NCBI GenBank assembly: GCA_019352125.1
Contig: JABBNV010000020.1
Coordinates: forward strand, 6,638 to 19,177
Direction of reading: 5' to 3'
Origin: Acidobacteriota bacterium
GTDB taxonomy: Bacteria; Actinomycetota; Actinomycetes; Actinomycetales; Micrococcaceae
DNA: 12,540 nucleotides
A program made the position numbers and the translations under genes. Shown here piece by piece: positions 6,790 through 12,054 of this stretch. The notes below the pieces were generated by a model. It did not search any database, was not told the DNA's origin, and was given only the letters and a program-made list of their open reading frames with translations. The stretch's first letter is position 1. Each line of letters starts with the position of its first letter.

Positions 6790-7503
6790 ATGCCGGAAAA
6801 GTTCACTCCGCGAGATCGAGCTCGCACGCAGACCATGGCGGAGATTGTGGCCATTGCGCGCAGGCAACTCCTAGAACAGGGAGCAGCAGCGCTTTCCCTT
6901 CGCGCCGTCGCCCGAGAGCTCGGCGTCGTCTCCTCCGCCATCTATCGGTATGTTCCCAGCCGCGATGATTTACTCACTTTGCTGGTAGTGGATGGCTATA
7001 CGCGCCTGGCGGAAGCCGTGGATGCGGCAGTGTTGGCCCATCGCGAAAAACACGGCGTCAGTGATCCGATGGCAGAGTTCAAGACCCTCGGCCATGCTGT
7101 CCGTACCTGGGGGCTGCGCGACCCCGCGACCTACGGATTGTTGTTCGGTACCCCTGTGCCGGGGTATGAGGCGCCAGCAGAGCGAACCAACGCTCCTGGA
7201 ACGCGCGTGGTTCTCCGATTGGCAGAAGTGCTGACCATGGCATGGATCGATGGGGCTGCTGTCCTGCCCGAAGGGTCACCCTTGCCAGACGTGTTGCGCT
7301 CTGAGCTGGATTCTCTGGCGCAAGAATTCGCCGCCCCACCCCAAGCTGACCACATGGCCATGCTGTTCCATGTGTGGGCAGCCCTATTTGGGCTGGTCAG
7401 CTTTGAGGTGTTCGGGCAATTTGGAGCGCTCAACAAACCGGTAGCCGAGGCGCTCTTTGACAACGGCCTGCTCAGCATCGCGGCGATGGCAGGCCTAAAA
7501 TGA
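6790..7503 (+). CDS. TetR/AcrR-family transcriptional regulator (WHG-type C-terminus)
   Basis: This 237-residue protein has an N-terminal TetR DNA-binding domain: TMAEIVAIARRQLLEQGAA, then a helix-turn-helix around residues 36-60 (LSLRAVARELGVVSSAIYRY, PSRDDLL). The C-terminal domain ends with HMAMLFHVWAALFGLVSFEV (188-207), the HxWxxlfGlvsfE pattern of the WHG domain found in one TetR subgroup. It probably represses the divergent SDR-like gene and itself through the palindromes at 6665-6687 and 6712-6738; the ligand is unknown. Start: ATG at 6790 was preferred because the family begins shortly before the first helix. An in-frame TTG at 6778 would add four residues, and neither has a convincing Shine-Dalgarno. 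The gene ends 7 bp from the convergent serC stop. Confidence 0.9.
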   Translation: MPEKFTPRDRARTQTMAEIVAIARRQLLEQGAAALSLRAVARELGVVSSAIYRYVPSRDDLLTLLVVDGYTRLAEAVDAAVLAHREKHGVSDPMAEFKTLGHAVRTWGLRDPATYGLLFGTPVPGYEAPAERTNAPGTRVVLRLAEVLTMAWIDGAAVLPEGSPLPDVLRSELDSLAQEFAAPPQADHMAMLFHVWAALFGLVSFEVFGQFGALNKPVAEALFDNGLLSIAAMAGLK

Positions 7504-7510
7504 CTACCTG

Positions 7511-8644
7511 CTAGTTCTTGCCCGCCTCGATGACGTAGTCGATGCATGTGATCAGAGCAGAAACATCGTCCGGTTCAATGGCTACAAACGTGGCCACTCG
7601 CAACTGGTTGCGCCCCAATTTTCGGTACGGTTCAACGTCCACAATGCCGTTGGCTCGAAGAGTCTTTGCAACTGCTGCCGCGTCTACGGAATCATCAAAA
7701 TCGATGGTGACGATCACGTTGGAGCGATCCGCAGGATTAGCAACAAACGGCGTGGCCACTGTTGAGGCCTCGGCCCATGCGTACAGGCGCTGAGCAGAAT
7801 CCGCGGTGCGGGCTGCGGCGAACTCCATCCCGCCGGACTGGTTCAGCCACTCCAACTGGGCGTTGAGCGTCACCAGAGTGCTCAACGCGGGAGTGTTGTA
7901 CGTCTGGTTCAGCCGTGAATTATCAATAGCGGTGGAGAGGCTCAGAAAGTCAGGAATCCAGCGGTCACTGGCCGCAATGCGTTGTGCGCGCTCCACCGCG
8001 GCCGGCGAAAACAGCGCAAGCCACAAGCCGCCGTCGGACGCGAAATTCTTTTGCGGCGCGAAGTAGTACACGTCAGTCTCTGCGACATCAACTGCCAGCC
8101 CCCCTGCGGCCGAGGTTGCGTCAATGACCACCAATGAACCGTCGTCCGCGCCCGAGACGCGGTTCACTGGTGCTGCAACACCCGTGGATGTCTCATTGTG
8201 GGGCCATGCATAAACATCCACTCCTGCTTCCGCCGCCGGTGTGCCATGGGTGCCGGGAGCGGAGGTAATAATGGACGACTCGGCCAAAAACGGTGCCTTA
8301 TTAGTGGCTGCAGCGAATTTCGATCCAAACTCACCGAAACTCAGGTGCTGGGCCTTGTTCTCTACCAGACCAAACGTGGCCACATCCCAGAAGGCGGTGG
8401 ATCCGCCAACACCCAGAACAACCTCAAAGCCCTCCGGCGCAGAGAAGAACTCGCTCAGCCCGCTACGGACGCTGCCTACCAGGTTTTTCACTGGCGCCTG
8501 GCGGTGGGACGTCCCCAGCAGCGATGCGCCGGCAGCCTGTAGTGCGGCCACTTGCTCGGGTCGAACCTTGGAGGGGCCTGCCCCGAACCGGCCATCGCGT
8601 GGCTTCAAGTGGTCAGGGATAATGATGGACTGTGTTGCGCTCAT
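7511..8644 (-). CDS. serC: Phosphoserine transaminase
   Basis: This 377-residue protein is a PLP-dependent class V aminotransferase that converts 3-phosphohydroxypyruvate plus glutamate to phosphoserine in serine biosynthesis; the same family can also serve pyridoxal phosphate synthesis. Visible hallmarks are DGRFGAGPSKVRPEQ near the N-terminus, LLGTSHRQAPVKN, GVGGSTAFWD, HNETSTG (149-155), DATSAAGG (175-182) and the PLP lysine in FAPQKNFASDGG (about K199), which is typical of the actinobacterial/mycobacterial SerC type. Length is normal. Start: ATG at 8644 has GGGAG 6 nt upstream; an upstream ATG at 8662 would place that Shine-Dalgarno inside the gene. It is divergent from ideR and convergent with the TetR gene, so probably monocistronic. 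Confidence 0.95.
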   Translation of the reverse strand: MSATQSIIIPDHLKPRDGRFGAGPSKVRPEQVAALQAAGASLLGTSHRQAPVKNLVGSVRSGLSEFFSAPEGFEVVLGVGGSTAFWDVATFGLVENKAQHLSFGEFGSKFAAATNKAPFLAESSIITSAPGTHGTPAAEAGVDVYAWPHNETSTGVAAPVNRVSGADDGSLVVIDATSAAGGLAVDVAETDVYYFAPQKNFASDGGLWLALFSPAAVERAQRIAASDRWIPDFLSLSTAIDNSRLNQTYNTPALSTLVTLNAQLEWLNQSGGMEFAAARTADSAQRLYAWAEASTVATPFVANPADRSNVIVTIDFDDSVDAAAVAKTLRANGIVDVEPYRKLGRNQLRVATFVAIEPDDVSALITCIDYVIEAGKN

Positions 8645-8891
8645 GACGGGCTCCCGATTCACGGATATGCAGACGAATAGCGGCGTGGGCCGTTCTATAT
8701 TCTGCCGTATTCAAGCGCCCGGCTCTAATGCTGGCAGTCATATTCGTGTATCCGCACTCAGCAATGCCAGGTGATTTGGCGTCAGCTGGGCCGGGCGGCC
8801 CTTGGCTTAACGGCGTATGTCGGTTCCTAGCCGTTTATTGCCAGCGGCGCAATCAGGCTAACGTAGAGCAGACAAAGGGAAGGGTTGTGCC
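8645..8891. other. serC-ideR divergent intergenic region
   Basis: This 247-bp stretch must hold both promoters. On the serC side I see the Shine-Dalgarno but no convincing pair of promoter hexamers. On the ideR side there is a tentative promoter (8839-8865) and the Shine-Dalgarno GGGAAGGG (8878-8885). No tRNA, clear hairpin or extra gene was recognised. Confidence 0.5.
8839..8865 (+). promoter_or_regulatory. Tentative ideR promoter with partial iron-box core
   Basis: TTGCCA (8839-8844) resembles a -35 and TAACGT (8860-8865) an actinobacterial -10, though the 15-bp spacer is short. AGGCTAAC (8856-8863), which overlaps the -10, equals the central and right-hand core of the DtxR/IdeR box (TTAGGTTAGGCTAACCTAA). 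The left half does not match, so any autoregulatory site would be weak. Confidence 0.3.
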
Positions 8892-9587
8892 GTGGCGGAT
8901 CTGATCGACACCACCGAGATGTACTTGCGGACCATCTTGGAACTGGAAGAGGAAAATATTGTTCCGCTTCGGGCGCGCATCGCCGAACGGCTTCACCACT
9001 CTGGCCCCACCGTTTCGCAGACCGTTGGCCGGATGGAGCGGGACGGATTAGTTATCGTCTCCGGTGACAGGCACCTGGAGCTGACGGATGATGGCCGGTC
9101 CAAGGCGACGGCCGTGATGCGCAAACATCGGCTCGCAGAGCGCCTGCTCGCGGACGTGATCGGGCTGGACTGGGCCTTTGTGCATGAGGAAGCCTGCCGT
9201 TGGGAACACGTCATGAGTACCAAGGTGGAGCAGCGCATCTTTGAGTTGTTGGACCGCCCGGCGGATTCTCCTTACGGAAACCCCATCCCCGGGTTGGCGG
9301 CGTTGGGTGGCAAGGAGAGTGAACGCTTCATGGATGGCGCCATTAATTTGCCGGATGCGCTCAAGCTCTACAAGCCCACCTCCACTGCGCACATCAAGAG
9401 GTTGTCTGAGCGCATTCAGGTGGAGCCCGAACTGCTGGCCCAGTTGGACGAAAGCGGGATCAGGCCAGGAGCCAAGGTTCAATTGGCACCGGTGGGTGAG
9501 TACATTTCTGTGCGCGTAGAAAATATCGCTGGCGCGCTGGAGCTTCCCCCTGAGGTGGCCGTGCACGTATTCGTCAGCCTTGATTGA
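8892..9587 (+). CDS. ideR: Iron-dependent repressor, DtxR/IdeR family
   Basis: This 231-residue protein is a three-domain DtxR-type metalloregulator. It has a winged helix (about 1-73, recognition helix around SGPTVSQTVGRMERDGLV), a dimerisation/metal domain (74-140) and an SH3-like domain (about 150-231). The metal ligands fall at the same residue numbers as in DtxR: M10, C102, E105, H106 (primary site) and H79, E83, H98 (ancillary site). E173 and Q176 in SERIQVE match the SH3-domain contacts with a 3-residue offset. Cys102 marks the iron-type rather than the manganese-type (MntR) branch. It should repress iron-uptake and siderophore genes when Fe2+ is plentiful; no target gene is in this window. 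The GTG start at 8892 has GGGAAGGG 6-7 nt upstream. Confidence 0.93.
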   Translation: MADLIDTTEMYLRTILELEEENIVPLRARIAERLHHSGPTVSQTVGRMERDGLVIVSGDRHLELTDDGRSKATAVMRKHRLAERLLADVIGLDWAFVHEEACRWEHVMSTKVEQRIFELLDRPADSPYGNPIPGLAALGGKESERFMDGAINLPDALKLYKPTSTAHIKRLSERIQVEPELLAQLDESGIRPGAKVQLAPVGEYISVRVENIAGALELPPEVAVHVFVSLD

Positions 9588-9596
9588 CCGTAGGCC

Positions 9597-9625
9597 CTGT
9601 TTTGCCGTGCGTGAGCGCGGAACAG
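9597..9625 (+). terminator. Stem-loop after ideR
   Basis: CTGTTTTGC (9597-9605) pairs with GCGGAACAG (9617-9625) as 9 bp including two G-U pairs, around an 11-nt loop. It begins 9 bp after the ideR stop. No U-tract follows, so it is at best a weak intrinsic terminator. Confidence 0.35.
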
Positions 9626-9645
9626 TCCGCATTTACGTGCTCGGG

Positions 9646-9654
9646 TTATCCACA
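9646..9654 (+). promoter_or_regulatory. Consensus DnaA box
   Basis: TTATCCACA is a perfect match to the consensus DnaA 9-mer. It stands alone, immediately upstream of the promoter region of the M23 peptidase gene. A chance occurrence in a window of this size is quite possible. Confidence 0.3.
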
Positions 9655-9660
9655 AATTGA

Positions 9661-9698
9661 TTACGGTTCTATCACGACGGCGGTTGGTCGCGTATAGT
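9661..9698 (+). promoter_or_regulatory. Predicted promoter and response-regulator-like direct repeat of the M23 gene
   Basis: TATAGT (9693-9698) is a good -10. No good -35 is seen 17 bp upstream (TATCAC). Instead the -35 region carries TTACG-N6-TCACG (9661-9676), a direct repeat with an 11-bp period as bound by OmpR/MtrA-type response regulators. A matching box, in the opposite orientation, lies before the NlpC/P60 gene. A start near 9705 would give a leader of about 250 nt. Confidence 0.45.
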
Positions 9699-9740
9699 GG
9701 GAATCTGACGCCGATACCAAAGCGTTACCGATTCCGCTGT

Positions 9741-9945
9741 TATTAAATTGCTGAATCATGCCCGTTGGCAGGATAGCAGCGGGTAGAAAATCCAGTCTCA
9801 CGGTGCTCTTGAGGCACTTTTAGGTGGACCCCGCGTTCAAGCCGGTAGCCCGGGCAAATGCTGCAGTGCCAAAGCGGGATTCAGCTGGGCTCAGTGGACT
9901 GCACTCATCAGCTCGAATTCAACAGCTAACCTTGCGGGTTTTTAC
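9741..9945 (+). ncRNA. Diverged ydaO-type (c-di-AMP) riboswitch-like leader of the M23 gene
   Basis: Several ydaO landmarks occur in the right order. AAATTGC (9745-9751) can pair with GCGGGTTT (9934-9941) as the closing P1 stem, and TGAATC follows it directly, as in known aptamers (TTGCC-GAATCC). GGCAGG lies at 9767-9772, AGGTGGA (9822-9828) stands for the usual GGGGTGAA, and the hallmark ACAGCTAACCT (9922-9932) is intact. TGCAGT (9862-9867) and ACTGCA (9898-9903) form a peripheral stem. Other conserved parts are altered: the canonical GGGGGAACC is not recognisable. The Shine-Dalgarno AGGAGGGG (9946-9953) follows P1 within 4 nt, so folding could affect translation. Whether it still binds c-di-AMP is uncertain. 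Confidence 0.5.
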
Positions 9946-9958
9946 AGGAGGGGATACG

Positions 9959-10882
9959 TTGTCGACGAAACCGGTTCATGGCCGTCGCAGTATGCATGCG
10001 CCCGTTGTTCCCCTCCCCATTGCTCCCGCCCCCGTGGTGTCGTTCCCTATTGCTCCTGTGCTCACGCGCCGTGAATCCTTGCTGGCCGAGCGCTCCACGC
10101 CGGCTGTCAGCGAGCCTGCTACTCAAGCCGTTCGTCAGCATAATCAACGCGGGCGCAGGTCCATCAAGCTAGCCTCATTTGCAGCGTCCTTCGTAAAGCC
10201 CAGTGGCCCCGCTCCTGCCCGTACGGCGCGGCAAGCCGTAGGTGCCACTCAAAGAGTGGCCATTTTGATGGCCGTGGCCGGGCTGACGATGGCTGTGGTG
10301 GCTGCACCAAATACCGGCGAAGACAACGTTGCGGCAACGGCCAGCAGCGCAGCCGAACCGTTAATTTCCGCGGCTTCCTCGGCAAATCTCTCCTTTGTGG
10401 GGGTAGGCGTGACCAGTGCACTCACCCTGGATGGCAAGCTCCGTGAGACGCTGGCAGTCTCAGCGGCCAAGGTCACTGCCGCAGCGGCCAAAGGCACGCT
10501 AAGTGCACCCATGGACACGCTGAATCCCTCGAGCGGATTTGGACCCCGTATTAATCCGTTGACGGGTGCGGCTGGTGAGTTTCACACTGGACAAGACTTT
10601 GCGGCTGCCTGCGGATCACCTGTCAAAGTGGCAGCAGGCGGCACGGTAACGTTTTCCGGATGGCACCCGTACGGCGGTGGCAACCGAATCGTCGTTGACC
10701 ATGGAAACGGCCTCTCTACGTCCTATAACCACCTCTCTTCGCTGGGAGTGCATGTGGGTCAAAAGGTTGAACGCGGCGATGTCATCGCTGCCAGCGGCAC
10801 TACTGGCGCATCTACGGGGTGTCACCTGCATTTTGAAGTCATGGTGAACGGCCAAACGGTAGACCCCTTGGGGTGGCTGTAG
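9959..10882 (+). CDS. Secreted M23-family peptidoglycan endopeptidase
   Basis: This 307-residue protein carries a LytM/M23 zinc metallopeptidase domain at about 187-307: SGFGPRINP, GEFHTGQDFAA with ligands H209 and D213, YNHLS with H258, and CHLHFE with H289/H291. All catalytic and zinc residues are present, so it should cleave peptide cross-links in the cell wall. A hydrophobic segment (about 99-116, RVAILMAVAGLTMAVVAAP) would act as signal sequence or anchor, but it follows an unusually long basic, Pro-rich region of about 98 residues, including two copies of PVVxxPIAP (15-34). Start: TTG at 9959 was chosen because AGGAGGGG lies 5 nt upstream; reading from 9824 would run through the leader RNA. 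It precedes two NlpC/P60 genes and probably shares their regulation. Confidence 0.85.
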   Translation: MSTKPVHGRRSMHAPVVPLPIAPAPVVSFPIAPVLTRRESLLAERSTPAVSEPATQAVRQHNQRGRRSIKLASFAASFVKPSGPAPARTARQAVGATQRVAILMAVAGLTMAVVAAPNTGEDNVAATASSAAEPLISAASSANLSFVGVGVTSALTLDGKLRETLAVSAAKVTAAAAKGTLSAPMDTLNPSSGFGPRINPLTGAAGEFHTGQDFAAACGSPVKVAAGGTVTFSGWHPYGGGNRIVVDHGNGLSTSYNHLSSLGVHVGQKVERGDVIAASGTTGASTGCHLHFEVMVNGQTVDPLGWL

Positions 10883-10900
10883 GCCGATTTGTCACATTGT

Positions 10901-10941
10901 CGTGATCTGAACGTGACATTTGAAATGAACTCCTGTAGCCT
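10901..10941 (+). promoter_or_regulatory. Predicted promoter and direct-repeat box of the NlpC/P60 gene
   Basis: GTGACA (10913-10918) and TAGCCT (10936-10941) are 17 bp apart and fit a -35/-10 pair, with a start near 10948. Overlapping the -35 are two copies of CGTGA (10901-10905 and 10912-10916), an 11-bp-period direct repeat. On the complementary strand it reads TCACG-N6-TCACG, the same box as at 9661-9676. TGTCAC (10890-10895) and GTGACA (10913-10918) also form an inverted pair. Confidence 0.45.
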
Positions 10942-10990
10942 CGTAGGCGCACCAACTTGAAGAAGTTGATGCCCTTGAGTGGATTGCCTA

Positions 10991-11182
10991 GCTCTGCCAC
11001 CGCTCACGGTCCGTTCGCAACAATCGTCTGGCAGGGGCGGGGGAACCAATATCGGGCTTGTTGATAACAAGTCCTAGGGGTGAAGCCGCGAAGCACTCAT
11101 GGACCCTTCAAAAGGGGTCTTTTGTGTGTGGAGCGGCCGGGTGACTCCCATCCGAATCCGACAGCTTACCTCGCAGGCATTG
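10991..11182 (+). ncRNA. ydaO-type c-di-AMP riboswitch
   Basis: The leader of the NlpC/P60 gene carries the conserved ydaO elements in order: GGCAGGGGC (from 11030), GGGGGAACCA (11039-11048), a variable hairpin, GGGGTGAAGCC (11077-11087), a second variable hairpin, and CCGAATCCGACAGC (11152-11165) followed by TTACCTCGCAGGC. TGCC (10995-10998) and GGCA (11176-11179) can form the closing P1 stem. ydaO-class RNAs bind cyclic di-AMP and in actinobacteria are known upstream of cell-wall hydrolase genes, generally lowering expression when the ligand is abundant. The Shine-Dalgarno GGGAGAGG (11182-11189) adjoins P1 and can also pair with CTCCCA (11145-11150), so translational control is possible. 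One conserved base differs (GCTTACC for the usual GCTAACC). Confidence 0.85.
11102..11123 (+). other. Terminator-like hairpin inside the ydaO aptamer
   Basis: GACCC (11102-11106) pairs with GGGTC (11115-11119), with TT/AA pairs extending it past a bulged G, and TTTT (11120-11123) follows. It sits in the variable peripheral part of the riboswitch and is most simply one of its stems, though it also looks like a weak intrinsic terminator. Confidence 0.4.
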
Positions 11183-11197
11183 GGAGAGGCTACAAAC

Positions 11198-11950
11198 GTG
11201 TCCACAACAAGCAATCTTGGCCGCCACCGTGCGGACAATGTCAGTACAAATTCGCTGACTGCTCTTTCCAAGGCCGTGTCGTCCAATGCTGGATCATTCG
11301 GCCGCCAGGCTGCCATTGTTACCGCGGCCTCGGCTCTGATCCTGAGCGTTGGACTGCCCGCTCAGGCTGCTCAGACCGAAACTGGCCGAGTTTCTGCGGA
11401 CATCACCGCAGTGCAGAGCGTCAAGCAGAATGTGTCCGCTGCCTCCAATGCACAGCTTTCCTTGGTTGCCACTACCGGTGTTACATCCACCCCGGCACCG
11501 GCCAAGCCTGTTGTTGCTGCTAAGGCTGAGAATGTGACCGCGCAAGCCGTTGTGCCTGCAAAGGCTGCCACGCCGGCTGCTCCTGCCGCTGCAATAGCCC
11601 CCGCAGCCGCTTCCGGTGGAAACGCCGCTGTTGTAGCCGCAGCGTACGCCGGAATCGGCCACCCCTACGTTCACGGCGGAACATCCCCCGTTACTGGTTG
11701 GGACTGCTCCGGCTTTGTCCAGTGGGCTTATGCTCAGGCGGGCATTAGCGTCCCCCGCGTCAACCAGTGGGTCGGTTTGACTCAGACGTCCAACCCGCAG
11801 CCCGGTGATCTGGTTGTTCAGAATGGTGGAGTTCACGTAGGTATCTACGTTGGCAACGGTATGGTCATTAGCGCCTTGAACCCGTCCCAGGGAACCATGC
11901 TGCTCCCCGCTTCCGCTACCGGAACGTCAGTCTTCTACACCGCCCCGTAA
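11198..11950 (+). CDS. Secreted NlpC/P60 (C40) peptidoglycan hydrolase
   Basis: This 250-residue protein has a long export signal: a 36-residue basic/polar n-region, a hydrophobic core (about 37-55, GRQAAIVTAASALILSVGLP) and a likely cleavage site after AQA. An Ala/Pro/Val-rich linker (about 59-138) leads to a C-terminal NlpC/P60 domain (about 142-250). This has AAAYAGIGHPYVHGG, the nucleophile in GWDCSGF (C170), and GGVHVGIYVGNG with H213. The position usually filled by the third polar residue (His or Glu) is S225. It should cut D-Glu-diamino acid bonds in peptidoglycan stems. The GTG start at 11198 has GGGAGAGG 8 nt upstream; a reading from ATG at 11099 would start inside the riboswitch. 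It lies downstream of the M23 gene and a c-di-AMP riboswitch and is followed by a paralogue. Confidence 0.9.
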   Translation: MSTTSNLGRHRADNVSTNSLTALSKAVSSNAGSFGRQAAIVTAASALILSVGLPAQAAQTETGRVSADITAVQSVKQNVSAASNAQLSLVATTGVTSTPAPAKPVVAAKAENVTAQAVVPAKAATPAAPAAAIAPAAASGGNAAVVAAAYAGIGHPYVHGGTSPVTGWDCSGFVQWAYAQAGISVPRVNQWVGLTQTSNPQPGDLVVQNGGVHVGIYVGNGMVISALNPSQGTMLLPASATGTSVFYTAP

Positions 11951-12054
11951 TCAAAAACTTGCGGGCTGGCGGCTCGCGTAAGAAATTCCGCTGAGCCCCT
12001 AGGACCCTAAGGCCGCACAACACCGCGGTGCAGGAACGAAAGAGAGCACTTACC
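11951..12054 (+). other. Spacer between the two NlpC/P60 genes
   Basis: This 104-bp spacer is too short for another ydaO aptamer and I see none of its conserved blocks. CTTGCGGGC (11958-11966) and GCTCGCGTAAG (11972-11982) can form an imperfect hairpin without a U-tract. No convincing promoter was seen, so co-transcription of the two genes is the simplest view. Confidence 0.4.

Noticed and set aside
8645..8662. Six-residue upstream extension of serC
   Set aside because: The Shine-Dalgarno GGGAG for the ATG at 8644 would lie inside the gene; the shorter start fits family length.
8241..8774. Long open frame antisense to serC
   Set aside because: It lies almost wholly opposite a secure conserved gene and resembles no family.
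9048..9632. Open frame antisense to ideR
   Set aside because: ideR has all metal ligands in register; the opposite frame is compositional.
9824..9958. Upstream extension of the M23 gene from a GTG at 9824
   Set aside because: It would translate the riboswitch-like leader and ignore the strong AGGAGGGG that sits 5 nt before the TTG at 9959.
11099..11197. Upstream extension of the NlpC/P60 gene from an ATG at 11099
   Set aside because: This part is the 3' half of a ydaO aptamer; the GTG at 11198 has a good Shine-Dalgarno and starts like its paralogue with Ser-Thr.
11294..11836. Gly/Ser/Asn-rich open frame antisense to the NlpC/P60 gene
   Set aside because: The apparent repeat character is the complement of the Ala/Pro/Val-rich linker and domain codons, not a separate gene.
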